Source: Streptomyces sp. Edi2 (GTDB taxonomy: Bacteria > Actinomycetota > Actinomycetes > Streptomycetales > Streptomycetaceae). From it: a DNA stretch of 64,000 bases. The stretch lies in contig NZ_JBEJGX010000003.1 in the NCBI RefSeq assembly GCF_040253635.1, forward strand, positions 3,720,001 through 3,784,000. Reading direction: 5' to 3'. Positions 1-8,584 of this stretch are shown piece after piece. The stretch's first letter is position 1. The number at the start of each line of letters is the position of its first letter. Position numbers and translations under genes: made by a program. The notes under the pieces were generated by a model. It made no database searches. It saw only the letters and a program-made list of their open reading frames with translations, and was not told the origin of the DNA.

Positions 1-934
1 GCAGGAACGCCAGACCGGTGATGACCGGCGTGTAGCCCTTCACGATCTGCAGGTAGTAGGTCAGGAAGAGGAAGAGACCGAACATGCCGATCACGGCCAG
101 GCCCAGCGACGCGTAGATGCCGGCGCGGTTCCGGTCCGTGACCACCCGCAGCGGCAGCAGCGGGGCCTTCACCTTGGACTCGACCAGCACGAACGCCAGC
201 AGCAGGACGACGGCCGCGGCGAACAGGCCAAGGGTCGGGCCGGCCAGCCAGCCGTCGGACTCGGCCCGGGTGAACCCGTAGACCAGCGAGACCAGGCCGA
301 GCGTGGCCAGGATGACACCCGGAACGTCCAGCCGGGAGGTGTTACGGCTGCCCGCGGGCTCACGGATGACCAGGTACGCGCCGGTCGCGGCCACCACGGC
401 GAACGGGATGTTGACGAAGAAGGTCCAGCGCCAGTTCATGTACTCGGTCAGCACCCCGCCGAGGATCAGGCCCACGGCGCCGCCGCCACCGGCGATCGCG
501 CCGAAGATGCCGAACGCCTTGGCGCGCTCCTTCACCTCGGTGAAGGTCACGGCCAGCAGCGACAGCGCGGCCGGCGCCAGCAGCGCACCGAAGACGCCCT
601 GCAGCGCACGCGCGCCCAGCAGCATCCCCTGGTCCACCGCGGCCCCGCCGAGCGCGGAGGCGGCCGCGAACCCGACGAGCCCGACGATGAAGGTCCGCTT
701 CCGCCCCCACAGGTCGGCCACGCGCCCGCCGAAGAGCAGCAGCCCACCGAAGGCCAGCGCGTAGGCGGTGATCACCCACTGCCGGTTGGCGTCGGTAATG
801 CCGAGATCCTGCTGTGCGGAGGGCAGCGCGATGTTCACGATGGTCGCGTCGAGAACGACCATCAGCTGGGCGAGAGCGATGAATATCAGCGCTTTCCAGC
901 GCCGGGGATCGACGTACGGGGCGGTTTCAGGCAT
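1..934 (-). CDS. MFS drug exporter, DHA2/EmrB-QacA type (3' end beyond window)
   Basis: Reading leftward from ATG at 934, the frame stays open to the window edge (311 codons seen). The N-terminus reads RRWKALIFIALAQLMVVLDATIVNIALP, the TM1 signature of the 14-TM DHA2 proton antiporters (D in TM1). It is followed by the A-motif GGRVADLWGRKR and the motif-C-like glycine run of TM5 (FGAIAGGGGAVGLILGG). These transporters export drugs or dyes across the inner membrane. AGGTGG lies 9 nt before the ATG and fixes the start. The gene lies 200 bp downstream of a TetR gene on the same strand, which suggests local repression and substrate-induced export. The substrate cannot be read from sequence. The C-terminal half is outside the window. 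Confidence 0.9.
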   Translation of the reverse strand, partial: MPETAPYVDPRRWKALIFIALAQLMVVLDATIVNIALPSAQQDLGITDANRQWVITAYALAFGGLLLFGGRVADLWGRKRTFIVGLVGFAAASALGGAAVDQGMLLGARALQGVFGALLAPAALSLLAVTFTEVKERAKAFGIFGAIAGGGGAVGLILGGVLTEYMNWRWTFFVNIPFAVVAATGAYLVIREPAGSRNTSRLDVPGVILATLGLVSLVYGFTRAESDGWLAGPTLGLFAAAVVLLLAFVLVESKVKAPLLPLRVVTDRNRAGIYASLGLAVIGMFGLFLFLTYYLQIVKGYTPVITGLAFL

Positions 935-942
935 GGCGGGAT

Positions 943-953
943 CCACCTAGTGG
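943..953. promoter_or_regulatory. Dyad CCAC-CTA-GTGG over the exporter ribosome-binding site
   Basis: A perfect 4-bp dyad with 3-bp centre overlaps the Shine-Dalgarno of the MFS gene. Its position would suit a TetR operator or simple occlusion of the ribosome site. The dyad is short and could be chance. Confidence 0.25.
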
Positions 954-984
954 TGCAGTGAGCGAACAGGAGCGAAGAAGAACA

Positions 985-1047
985 GGACGTGCGGAACGAA
1001 GTACGGGACGTGCGGAACGAAGTACGCGACGTGCGGGACGGAATACG
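985..1047. repeat. Three tandem 21-bp repeats between tetR and the exporter
   Basis: The unit GGACGTGCGGAACGAAGTACG occurs twice perfectly (985-1005, 1006-1026) and a third time with four changes (1027-1047), with weaker decay to about 1100. Two helical turns per unit would put copies on the same DNA face. It lies in the 200-bp gap between regulator and transporter, so it may be a regulator array, or a neutral minisatellite. Confidence 0.7.
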
Positions 1048-1133
1048 GAAGGCGGGAGAGGTACGAGGACGGGTGCGAGAGGTAAGAGGTGTGCGGGACC
1101 GCGTCAGGCCGCTGCTACGGCGCGCGGCTCGGT

Positions 1134-1796
1134 TTACGAGCGGCGCCTCAGGTCGTCCAACGTGGCGGCCGAGCCGGGAAGTTCGGAACGGGCGGGCGCC
1201 TGCAGGCCGTCCAGGAACAGCTGCAGATGACGGTGTACGAACTGGTCGAAGTTCGTACAGTTGCTGCCCGGCAGCGGCCGGGTGAGCTGGGTGATCGCGA
1301 CCATCAGATCACCGACCGCGAGGTCGGTACGCAGCTGGCCGCTGTCGCGCGCGGCACGCATGACGGCCTCGACGGCCGCTTCCAGGCGTTCGCGCGCCGC
1401 GAGCAGATCGGGGTGGTCTCGGTCGACGCCGTCGGAGAGCAGCGGGCACAAGGCCCCGATCCGCTCCTCCACCGCGGCGTGGACAAAGCGCCTCAGCGCT
1501 TGGAAAGCATCGGGCTCCTCGGCAAGGGCACTCTCCGCGCGGTCCGCGGTACGGGACATGACGGCGAGCGTGACGTGGTGGATCAACTCCAGGCGATCCG
1601 CGAAGTGACGGTAGAGCGTCGCATTGCCGACACCTGCGCGTCGAGCGATTTCATCGAGCGGGACCTCGGGCCCGAACTCGACCATCGTCTCGCGAGCGGC
1701 CGCAATGATCCGCTCCCGGTTGCGCAGCGCATCGGCCCGCAGGCGGGGCGGCTGCCCCTTCATCCCGGTCTTCGCGCATGCGGCGACGGCAGTCAC
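1134..1796 (-). CDS. TetR-family regulator of the adjacent exporter
   Basis: 220 residues. The N-terminal TetR HTH runs from about residue 20 to 68: RNRERIIAAARETM, then the helix-turn-helix PLDEIARRAGVGNATLYRHFADR. The C-terminal ligand domain has the acidic, arginine-rich helices common in Streptomyces SbtR-like TetR proteins (DRDHPDLLAARERLEAAV). GTG at 1796 is chosen because GGGGAG lies 9 nt upstream; the alternative ATG at 1763 has no ribosome site. It lies on the same strand upstream of the DHA2 exporter, so it probably represses itself and the pump until a ligand binds. The ligand is unknown. Confidence 0.85.
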   Translation of the reverse strand: MTAVAACAKTGMKGQPPRLRADALRNRERIIAAARETMVEFGPEVPLDEIARRAGVGNATLYRHFADRLELIHHVTLAVMSRTADRAESALAEEPDAFQALRRFVHAAVEERIGALCPLLSDGVDRDHPDLLAARERLEAAVEAVMRAARDSGQLRTDLAVGDLMVAITQLTRPLPGSNCTNFDQFVHRHLQLFLDGLQAPARSELPGSAATLDDLRRRS

Positions 1797-2334
1797 GGCA
1801 GCTCACTCCCCTCAACTCTCGACATTCTCGGAACTTCTCGGAACTTCTCGAAGGTCCGGATTCCCGGACGTACGCCGTCCGGCCCGTCCGGTCGGGTGAC
1901 CGACGAGGCCGAACCGGCCGACAGGCGAACCGGCCGACGAGACCGCCCCCACGGACGACCAAGCGGCCAGGCACCCGGCCGGGGCCGGCACGAACCGGGG
2001 AACCGCTCCCCGGTTCCTTCGGACCTCTGGTTAAACGGGGACCACCTCCCCGGATATTTCATGACCCCATGTGACCTGAAACACACTCACCCATGACCTG
2101 AACCACACGCGCCCGTGGCCTGAACCGCACTCACCCGCCCACCCCGGACGCCCCGGACCGGCCGGAAGCCAGGCCCGACCAGTCCAACCCGGCCGGTCCA
2201 GGCCAGTCCGGTCCAGACCCAACCCGCCCAGGCCCGGCCCGCCCCGCCCCATCGCGACCCATCCGGCCCCGCCATGACTCCAGTTGACGTAACCCCGCGC
2301 GCGAGCGATCACCCGTCAACACAAGGTGATCGAT
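1797..2334. other. Intergenic region with a 22-bp triplet repeat
   Basis: No gene-like frame is convincing here. Between 2071 and 2136 there are three head-to-tail 22-bp units related to GTGACCTGAACCACACTCACCC, differing at a few positions. From about 2140 to 2275 follows a run of CCGG/GGTCC-rich simple sequence. The leader of the protease gene (AAGGTG at 2321) sits at the right end. Confidence 0.6.
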
Positions 2335-3582
2335 ATGAAGCACAAGGTATCCGCGGTTCTGGCCGTCGGCGCCGCCACGGCGGCCGCGGCCATAGCGCTG
2401 GGCTCACCGCCCAGCGCCGTCGCCATACCTGCCGCGCCCGGCGCCTCACCGAGCGGCCCGTGCGCCCTGCGCGGCATCACCGACGACGTCGCCGAATCCG
2501 CGGAGACTCCCGCCGGCTACGCCCGCTCATCCGGCATCGTCAGGGCGCTCACCCTCTTCATCGACTTCCCGGACGCCCCCGCCACGCTGTCCCCCCGCGC
2601 CCGCTTCGCCGAATTCTTCCCGGCCGCGACGGACTACTTCCGCACCAGCTCGTACGGCAGGCTGACCTACCACCCCATGCCGCTGTTCCGGTGGATCCGC
2701 ATGTCCCGCCCGCTCGCGGCGTACGACATCGGACGGGGCGCCAGCTTCGACCCGGCCTCGGACGACGGCTATCACGCCCTCTCCCGGGAGATCGTCCGCA
2801 ACGTCGACCCGATAGTCGATTTCCGTGACTACGACGTCATCAACGTCATCGCCACCCCCAACGCGGGCCCGCCCGCGACCCGTACGGTCCTGTCGGTCAC
2901 CTTCAGCGGCGGCGACATGGGGCTGAAGACCTCCGACGGGGTGCCGTTCCGGAATGCGTCCTTCATCTGGAGCCGGCAAACGGGGGCGAGCGCCTTCCGC
3001 GTGCTCAATCACGAGAACGCCCATAGCTTCGGGCTCCCCGACCTCTACTTCACGGACGACCGTGACGCCTCGCCCCCGGTAGGGCACTGGGATCCGATGG
3101 ACGAGGACTGGGGGCCGAGCAACGACTTCGTCGGCTGGCACAAGTGGAAGCTGGGCTGGCTGTCGGCCGATCAGGTGCACTGCGCCCCGCGCCGCGGGAC
3201 GCCCGGCGAACACACCCTCACCCCGGTCTCCACCCCCGGCGGCACCAAGATCGTCGTCATTCCGACCTCATCCCATACCGCCCTGGTCGCCGAGGCCCGC
3301 ACCCGCGGCCCGCTCGACCCCACGGTCTGCCGGCCCGGGATCCTCCTCTACCGCGTCGCCACCGACGTCCCCTCGGGCCGCGGCCCGATGCGCATCGTGG
3401 ACGCCACCCCGGACAGCGGCGGCTGCTACCAGGACAACAAATACGTCGACCCGGAACTGACCGACGCCACCTTCCTCCCCGGCGACACCTATACGGACCG
3501 TCGCAGCGGCGCAGCCGTCACCGTCCTGACGGAGAATCCGGACGGCACCTATCGCGTACGGGTGACCCCGGCACGCGCCTGA
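2335..3582 (+). CDS. Secreted M6-like zinc metalloprotease
   Basis: 415 residues from ATG 2335, which has AAGGTG six bases upstream; an in-frame GTG at 2326 overlaps that ribosome site and is less likely. Residues 1-33 form a signal peptide: MKHK, an alanine-rich core, then an AVA-like cleavage region. The zinc site HENAH (H226, E227, H230) sits in LNHENAHSFGLPDLY, the arrangement of M6/immune-inhibitor-A-like peptidases. A downstream GHWDPMDEDWGPSNDFVGWHKWKLGW segment matches the family's post-catalytic region. The enzyme probably works outside the cell on proteins. There is no clear C-terminal anchor. It stands alone between two regulator units. Confidence 0.88.
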   Translation: MKHKVSAVLAVGAATAAAAIALGSPPSAVAIPAAPGASPSGPCALRGITDDVAESAETPAGYARSSGIVRALTLFIDFPDAPATLSPRARFAEFFPAATDYFRTSSYGRLTYHPMPLFRWIRMSRPLAAYDIGRGASFDPASDDGYHALSREIVRNVDPIVDFRDYDVINVIATPNAGPPATRTVLSVTFSGGDMGLKTSDGVPFRNASFIWSRQTGASAFRVLNHENAHSFGLPDLYFTDDRDASPPVGHWDPMDEDWGPSNDFVGWHKWKLGWLSADQVHCAPRRGTPGEHTLTPVSTPGGTKIVVIPTSSHTALVAEARTRGPLDPTVCRPGILLYRVATDVPSGRGPMRIVDATPDSGGCYQDNKYVDPELTDATFLPGDTYTDRRSGAAVTVLTENPDGTYRVRVTPARA

Positions 3583-3761
3583 CGAAGACGACCGACCCCG
3601 GCGCGCACCCGCCAAAGACAACCGAACTCCGAACCCTGCGCGCGCCCGCCAAAGCCGCGCCACCCACCCCCACCCGCCAAGTCAAACGAGCCGCACAACC
3701 AGCCGCACCCCCCCTGCCCCCTGCCGCCAACTCGCCCCAGCCCTGCCTCCCTCCCCCGCGC

Positions 3762-4406
3762 TTACTCCCCCCGCCCCTCCTCCCGCCAGTGCCGGCGCCC
3801 GATACTGATCAGCCGCAGCTGCCTGCGCGCCACCTGCACCACCTGCTCGGCCGCCCCCTCGGCCCCGTCCGCGTCCGCGTCAAGCAGCGCCGCGGCCGTC
3901 GTCACCAGCCGGTCCACGTACAGCTCCGCCAGCATCCGCACGTCGTCATCGCGCCACCCTTCCGACACCGGCTGGGACTTGAGCGCCGCCGCGACCTCCT
4001 CCGCGAACCGGTCCAGCTCATCCGCGATAGCCTGCCGCACGGCCCGTACACCCCCGTGCCGCTCGCGCGCCACAAACCTGATGTGCAGCGGATAACGGCG
4101 CACGTGCCGCTCCACGACCGCGACCGAACAGTCGATCCGCTCCTCGGCCGCATCCTGCTCCGCCAGGATCGCCCGCACCATGGCATGCAGGCTCCCCAGC
4201 GCCTCCTCGACCAGGGCGACACCCAGCTCCCCCATGTCCCGGAAGTGCCGGTAGAACGCGGTCGGTGCGATCCCCACCACCCGCGTCACCTCGCGCAGCC
4301 CCAGGCTGCTCAGACTCTGCTCCTCCAGCAGCCCGAGCGCCGCGTCGAGCAACGCCTGACGGGTCTTCTGTTTCTGGGCCTGTCGGACTCCAAGACTGTG
4401 ACTCAT
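3762..4406 (-). CDS. FabR-like TetR-family regulator
   Basis: 214 residues from ATG 4406. The HTH LREVTRVVGIAPTAFYRHFRDMGELGVALVEEAL, the central RYPLHIRFVARERHGGVRAVRQAIADEL and the end RRQLRLISIGRRHWR track the layout of E. coli FabR (recalled from memory), the repressor of unsaturated fatty-acid genes. The frame is open further upstream to 5261, but that part is the shadow of other sequence and is not homologous to a regulator. It is divergent from two small membrane-protein genes across 103 bp that contain a GTTC-N3-GAAC palindrome. A role in membrane-lipid or envelope control is inferred from the FabR similarity and the neighbours only. Confidence 0.82.
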   Translation of the reverse strand: MSHSLGVRQAQKQKTRQALLDAALGLLEEQSLSSLGLREVTRVVGIAPTAFYRHFRDMGELGVALVEEALGSLHAMVRAILAEQDAAEERIDCSVAVVERHVRRYPLHIRFVARERHGGVRAVRQAIADELDRFAEEVAAALKSQPVSEGWRDDDVRMLAELYVDRLVTTAAALLDADADGAEGAAEQVVQVARRQLRLISIGRRHWREEGRGE

Positions 4407-4424
4407 ATCATCCAGTAAACAGCC

Positions 4425-4435
4425 GTTCTCTGAAC
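4425..4435. promoter_or_regulatory. GTTCTCTGAAC palindrome in the divergent promoter region
   Basis: A GTTC-TCT-GAAC dyad lies 19 bp upstream of the TetR start codon, between the divergent tetR and membrane-protein genes. It is the clearest candidate operator for the FabR-like protein; AGTA/TACT flank it more loosely. Confidence 0.4.
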
Positions 4436-4509
4436 TACTCCACCCATGGGCAGTCGTAGACTGAAGGAACTGAGTGAACGACTGTCCTCTGGAATCGGAA
4501 AGGAAGATC

Positions 4510-4674
4510 ATGCTCTTCCTCGTCGCAGCCCTTCTCCTGATGGGGATCATGCTGGGTACCGCGGCACACCTCCCCGTCCCCGTCACCCTCGTCGCGGCCG
4601 CCGTCATCGCCGGCTGGCTGCTCGTCTTCTTCCTCCGCGAACGCCGCCACCACGCCGAGGTGACCTCCCGATGA
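4510..4674 (+). CDS. Small two-helix membrane protein
   Basis: 54 residues from ATG 4510, preceded by AAGGA five bases upstream. Almost the whole chain is two hydrophobic segments (LFLVAALLLMGIMLGTAA and VTLVAAAVIAGWLLVFF) with a short basic tail RERRHHAEVTSR. The stop overlaps the start of the next gene (ATGA at 4671), so the two are translationally coupled. No enzymatic motif is present. Function is unknown; regulation by the divergent FabR-like protein is likely. Confidence 0.7.
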   Translation: MLFLVAALLLMGIMLGTAAHLPVPVTLVAAAVIAGWLLVFFLRERRHHAEVTSR

Positions 4675-5012
4675 CCACGCTCAGCGAAGCCACACCCACG
4701 ACCTCGCCGACGACGCCCTCGCCCGCGGCGGCCACCACAGAAGCCAAGGACGCACACCGGCCCACCCCGCGCCTCCGCTCCCAGGCGGACGGCATGGCCG
4801 TGGCCTCCTTCATCCTCGGCCTGCTCGGCACCCTGGTCCTGAACATCCTTCTCGGCCCCTGTGCCCTGGTCCTCGGCGGCCTGTCCCTGGCCCGCGGCAC
4901 CACCCGCCGCGGCCGCGCCCTCCTGGGCATCACCCTCGGCGCCGCCGACCTGCTCCTCCTGGCTCTCCTCACCAGCGCGGACGGCACCCTCAGCTGGCAC
5001 ATCGGCGGCTAA
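4671..5012 (+). CDS. DUF4190-like membrane protein
   Basis: 113 residues from ATG 4671, overlapping the previous stop by the ATGA arrangement. The first 45 residues are Thr/Ser/Pro/Ala-rich and probably cytoplasmic. Then come GMAVASFILGLLG and a second hydrophobic block with ARGTTRRGRALLGITLGAADLLLLALL, the two-helix glycine-rich pattern of DUF4190 proteins. It is coupled to the 54-residue membrane protein. The role is unknown. Confidence 0.75.
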   Translation: MTTLSEATPTTSPTTPSPAAATTEAKDAHRPTPRLRSQADGMAVASFILGLLGTLVLNILLGPCALVLGGLSLARGTTRRGRALLGITLGAADLLLLALLTSADGTLSWHIGG

Positions 5013-5124
5013 CACCCCGCCCAGGGCCACCACGACACGACCGGTCCGACAACGCACATGCTGCCGATGGCGGTGGTCAACCCCGACCACCGCCATCGGC
5101 ATCGCCGTCGCCACAAGCAACGGC

Positions 5125-5407
5125 AACCACCCCACCCAGCGGGCCAGGACGCTGAAGGCGGCCAGTTGTTCCAGCGCCTCGTGCCCAGGTAGTTCGGGCA
5201 AGCCGGCCTCATGGCTGTTGGGGTTGCGGATGCGGGCATAGGAGCCCTCGGCGAAGGCCATCGCGCCGCGGTGAATGCTCTTGAAAGTGTCGCTGTTGCC
5301 GTCGGCTGCGTCTCGGCGTTGGCCTTCTCGGCCGCCGCGGTGACAGCCTCACGGAAGTGGCCGCTGCGCCACAGTGCGCGGGCCCCTTCCCACGCCCACG
5401 GGTGCAT
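5125..5407 (-). pseudogene. Frameshifted remnant of a TIGR02391 (Ymh-like) gene
   Basis: One leftward frame reads MHPWAWEGARALWRSGHFREAVTAAAEKANAE from 5407, and a second frame then reads the characteristic end: AFAEGSYARIRNPNSHE and LPGHEALEQLAAFSVLARWV. In intact TIGR02391/Hypoth_Ymh proteins these segments lie in one frame, separated by several tens of residues. Here they are brought close and out of frame, so the gene has suffered an internal deletion plus a shift. Upstream sequence shows no N-terminal domain. Intact relatives are common in mobile and defence-rich regions; this copy is very probably inactive. Confidence 0.65.
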
Positions 5408-5632
5408 GGCTCCGCACGGAGCTGTCGTCGAGCCGCCACCGCATCGCGGTACCAGGACTCTGGCACATCGGTGCCTCGACTCATTCCGGCCCGGTCTCTC
5501 GGGGTTCCGGACACCTGGTCGCCCGGCAGCTGCTCGGCCGTGCCGCACAGCTTCGTGGCCTGCTCGCCTCAGGGCGAACGATCCTGCGGCGATCCCTCGC
5601 CGGGGCACGGTTCGACCGGTCGGCGGCAGGGG

Positions 5633-5661
5633 CCCGGGGCTGCTCGAAGAGCCGCCCCGGG
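5633..5661 (-). terminator. GC-rich hairpin after the lipase gene
   Basis: CCCGGGGC (5633-5640) pairs with GCCCCGGG (5654-5661), and an inner GCTC-GAA-GAGC extends the stem with one mismatch. It begins 28 bp past the lipase stop. There is no T-run, as is usual for Streptomyces. Confidence 0.6.
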
Positions 5662-5688
5662 GACGGGGCGTGACGGGGCGTGCGGGCG

Positions 5689-7179
5689 TTACCGTCCGGT
5701 GTAGGTGAACTCGTCGGCCGGGCTGGTGGGAGAGGTGGCCTTGCCGACCGTCACGGTGACGTTCACCGTCTGGTGGTCGTCGAGCTGACCGGGCGCGGTT
5801 GCGGTGATCTGGCCGGTGGAGACGAACTTGACCGAATCGGATGCCTTGTCCTTGAAGTGCACGGTGGCGCCATTGGCGAAGCCCGAGCCGCTGATGGTGA
5901 CCGGGGTGCCGACCTTTCCGCTGGTCGGGCTGACCGCACTGACCACCACAGGTGCGGGTCCGCCATAGGCGAACTGCCCCATCGCGACGGCCGGGGAGGT
6001 GCCGAGGGTGTTGGTGACGCGGACGTGGACGACGCCGGTTCCGTCGGGGACCTTGGCGGTGATCTTCCGGTCGGAGTCGACGTTGCGCGTGGGGCAGGCG
6101 AACTGGCCGAAGTCGACCATGCTGTCCTTACTGAAACCGGTGCCGTTGATGGTCACCGTGGCGCCTGCTGCGCCGAAGGTGGGGGTCACGTCGGTCACCA
6201 CCGGCCCGGAAGGGACGGCAGGCGCTCCCACCAGGTCCAGGTAGGTCGAGTTGGCGTGCTGGAAGGCGACCTGGCCGAGGAAGTCCTGGGTGGTCTTGTT
6301 GACCAGGTTCTTGGCAAGGCTCGTGTAGCTGGTGTTCATCGGGTGCAGCGTGCCGGGCTGGACGTAGACGTTGCCCTTGGTGCGCTTGGAGATCGTCCCG
6401 ATGAGCAGCTTCACTTCTTCGGTCGCCTGCGGTCCCGGGTTCGGGTACCAGCCGGCGGTGGTGTCGAGATCGGCCCACGCGTGCGGTACCAGGTCGTAGG
6501 CGTTGTTGTGTCGCTCGTCGATGACCCACGGCACGGAGTCGAAGTAGTCGACGAAGCTCTGCACGCCGGCGGTGGGAGCGGCATAGGTGATCACCGCGAA
6601 CTTCGGATTTTTCGGCCAGGTCCGTGCCTGCAGGTACGGCGCGAGCATGGTGGCGATGCAACCGCCCAGGCTGTGACCGGTGAGATAGACGGTCGGCTGC
6701 GGCGAGGCCGAATTGAGCGCGGCGGTGAGCGCCTGAGCGAGTGTGACGTTCGGGGAGGGTGAGGCGATCGATTGGGCGTTGACAACCCGTTTGAAGGCAT
6801 CCATCGCCCCCTTGGAAACGGCGATGGGCTTCGGCGATCCGCTTTCGGGGAACGGGACGACGGTGCCGACGTCCAGGTCTTCGAGGATGTCGGTCAGATC
6901 GGCGTCTGTTCCGCGAGCGACCACGGCGAACTCGTTCGAGCCGTTGGTGCTCCGTGCGATGTAGGCCATATTGGCGTTGGCCTCGCTCAGGGCGAGCCAC
7001 ACCAGCTCCCATGCGCCCTGCGTCGCAAGGCGGGGATCGTTCAGTTGCGCGTTGATGCCGGTGATGATGCGTTCGGTCTGCTGTTCCAGGGTTTCCCCGG
7101 ACGGGCGCGGGGTGGCCCCGGTGGCTGCGAGGGCGGCCAGGGTCATGGTCACCTGGGGGATTGTCGGATCGGGTGCCAT
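5689..7179 (-). CDS. Class 3 lipase-like hydrolase with two IPT/TIG domains
   Basis: 496 residues from ATG 7179, with AGGA six bases upstream. Residues about 80-290 form an alpha/beta hydrolase of the Lipase_3 type. FAVVARGTDADLTDILEDLD is the conserved early strand, GHSLGG (168-173) carries nucleophile S170, an Asp lies in YDLVPHAWADLD, and a His follows in GTLHPMN. From about 333 to 495 two immunoglobulin-like IPT/TIG modules follow (VVTDVTPTFGAAGATVTINGTGF and VVSAVSPTSGKVGTPVTISGSGF), each starting with the typical P-x-G-x3-G-T pattern. No signal peptide is visible, which is unusual for a lipase with surface-type Ig domains; export could be non-classical, or the substrate intracellular. 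Confidence 0.85.
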   Translation of the reverse strand: MAPDPTIPQVTMTLAALAATGATPRPSGETLEQQTERIITGINAQLNDPRLATQGAWELVWLALSEANANMAYIARSTNGSNEFAVVARGTDADLTDILEDLDVGTVVPFPESGSPKPIAVSKGAMDAFKRVVNAQSIASPSPNVTLAQALTAALNSASPQPTVYLTGHSLGGCIATMLAPYLQARTWPKNPKFAVITYAAPTAGVQSFVDYFDSVPWVIDERHNNAYDLVPHAWADLDTTAGWYPNPGPQATEEVKLLIGTISKRTKGNVYVQPGTLHPMNTSYTSLAKNLVNKTTQDFLGQVAFQHANSTYLDLVGAPAVPSGPVVTDVTPTFGAAGATVTINGTGFSKDSMVDFGQFACPTRNVDSDRKITAKVPDGTGVVHVRVTNTLGTSPAVAMGQFAYGGPAPVVVSAVSPTSGKVGTPVTISGSGFANGATVHFKDKASDSVKFVSTGQITATAPGQLDDHQTVNVTVTVGKATSPTSPADEFTYTGR

Positions 7180-7414
7180 CGTCGTTCCTGCTCCTCGGAT
7201 GTGTTGCCGGTGCGGAGGCGGGACGGCCTTTCGGCAGCATCAGGGCATGCCGAACCGCCGGTCAGAGTGGATCGCACACCATCAGACCTCCCCTCTGCGT
7301 TGTCCGGTGCTCTTCCTGCCTGCAGGTTGACCAGGTTCACCTTGTTGGCCGTTCGCCATACGTGGGTGCGGGTCGCCGGGCGGGGTACGCAGGGGCGGTC
7401 GCCAGAGCTGCGGT

Positions 7415-7510
7415 GTCCGCGGCAGGCCCGGGGCGCCGCCCCGGGCGACGATGCCGTCGGGGCGGATGAGCGCGGCCGGGCCGCGGCTGGGCTGTGTCAA
7501 TGGGGCAGCG
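7415..7510 (-). pseudogene. Relic of a flavin monooxygenase C-terminus
   Basis: A leftward frame contains GPAALIRPDGIVARGG, which resembles the conserved end of PheA/TfdB-type FAD hydroxylases (AxLIRPDGyvAWR). Nothing upstream in any frame gives the GxGxxG or DG domains, so only a fragment remains. It lies in the 473-bp gap between the lipase and DUF4239 genes, which otherwise holds no gene. Confidence 0.35.
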
Positions 7511-7632
7511 GTGCCAGGACCAGGTCCGGCTCCGGAGCCGAGGCAGAGCACGCCCCTGGCCCCAACCCTCCACGCTCCGACGACCGAGGGACGCGGATCA
7601 GGCATATAGGCCCTCCCGCTACGCTCGACACT

Positions 7633-7657
7633 GTCACTGTTACCGTGAGTCAGTGAC
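7633..7657. promoter_or_regulatory. 7-bp inverted repeat overlapping the DUF4239 start
   Basis: GTCACTG (7633-7639) and CAGTGAC (7651-7657) form a perfect inverted repeat with an 11-bp spacer that contains GTTACCGTGAGT-like half-site echoes. The right arm covers the GTG start of the next gene, so a bound repressor or an mRNA stem would block initiation. Confidence 0.45.
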
Positions 7658-8450
7658 CGTGACCCGTTGGATCGTGACCCACGTCCCTTCCTGGTTGCTG
7701 CTGGTAGGGCTCGTCGCCGGTGTCGCCGGCGGGACGGCAGCCGTCCAGGCGGTGGTGCGGCACCGTTTCCCCAGCCTTGTGCGGGGTGAGCAGAACGAGG
7801 TCGCAACCTTTCTGTTTCCCGTTGTCGCGGTCGTCTACGGGTTCCTCATCGGCTTCATCGTCCTGGCACTCTGGGGCCAGGTGAACACGGCGGATCAGAC
7901 GACGCGGACCGAGGGTGCCATGGCGGTGCAGATGGCCAGGGGCCTCGACGTGTTCGGCAAGGAAGAGGGTGCACGGATCCGGCAGGGCCTGTTGGCGTAC
8001 GGACGCGCGGCGAACGCCGAGTGGTACGGCGCCGCGGCCGGCCGTACCGCGCCTGAGGCCGAGCGGGCGCTGGACCGCCTGCACGGCACCTACGGGACCA
8101 TCAGACCCCGCAATGACACCCAGCGCGCCTTTCTCACCAGCTCGCTGTCATCGTTGAGGGAATTGGGCAGCGCACGCACGGAACGGCTGCTCCAGGCACG
8201 CACCAACCTCGGCCCGCCCCCGTCCTTGTGGATGGCGGTCCTTTTGACCAGTGGACTGGTCCTCGGGTTCTCCGTCGTTTTCGGCTCCGAGCATGCCCTG
8301 ATCCACTACGGGATGGTCGGGGGAGTGAGCGTCCTCGTGGCCGCCAACCTGTTCCTCGTCACGGAACTGTCGTATCCCTTCCTGGGCGAGTTCTCGACGT
8401 CGCCGGAGCCGCTGCGCGCCGTGATCCAGGCCCTGTCGCCGCCTCGGTAG
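7653..8450 (+). CDS. DUF4239 (bestrophin-like) membrane protein
   Basis: About 265 residues from GTG 7653 (GTG 7659 is also possible). There are two N-terminal helices (WLLLVGLVAGVAGGTAAV and FLFPVVAVVYGFLIGFIVLALW), a soluble middle with DQTTRTEGAMAVQMARGL and a Tyr/Arg-rich helical stretch, and two C-terminal helices ending in ELSYPFLGEFSTSPEPL. That closing motif and the 2+2 helix plan are typical of DUF4239 proteins, proposed from structure to be bestrophin-like channels. The gene is single, and its start overlaps an inverted repeat. Physiological role unknown. Confidence 0.8.
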   Translation: MTVTRWIVTHVPSWLLLVGLVAGVAGGTAAVQAVVRHRFPSLVRGEQNEVATFLFPVVAVVYGFLIGFIVLALWGQVNTADQTTRTEGAMAVQMARGLDVFGKEEGARIRQGLLAYGRAANAEWYGAAAGRTAPEAERALDRLHGTYGTIRPRNDTQRAFLTSSLSSLRELGSARTERLLQARTNLGPPPSLWMAVLLTSGLVLGFSVVFGSEHALIHYGMVGGVSVLVAANLFLVTELSYPFLGEFSTSPEPLRAVIQALSPPR

Positions 8451-8584
8451 ACCCGCAGCGCAGAGCGGAGGGGTAGCGGGCCGGGGCGAAGAGCCGTTGA
8501 CCACGAGGCATGAGGGGATAAAACGCTGTGGTCGTGTGGCGCAAGCTCCGCGGTCGCGCTGATCGCCGAACGCGTCTCGTCTTG

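Noticed and set aside
3144..4418. A 424-residue rightward frame after the metalloprotease
   Set aside because: It overlaps the protease end and is antisense to the FabR-like gene; it is Pro/Arg-rich and lacks motifs.
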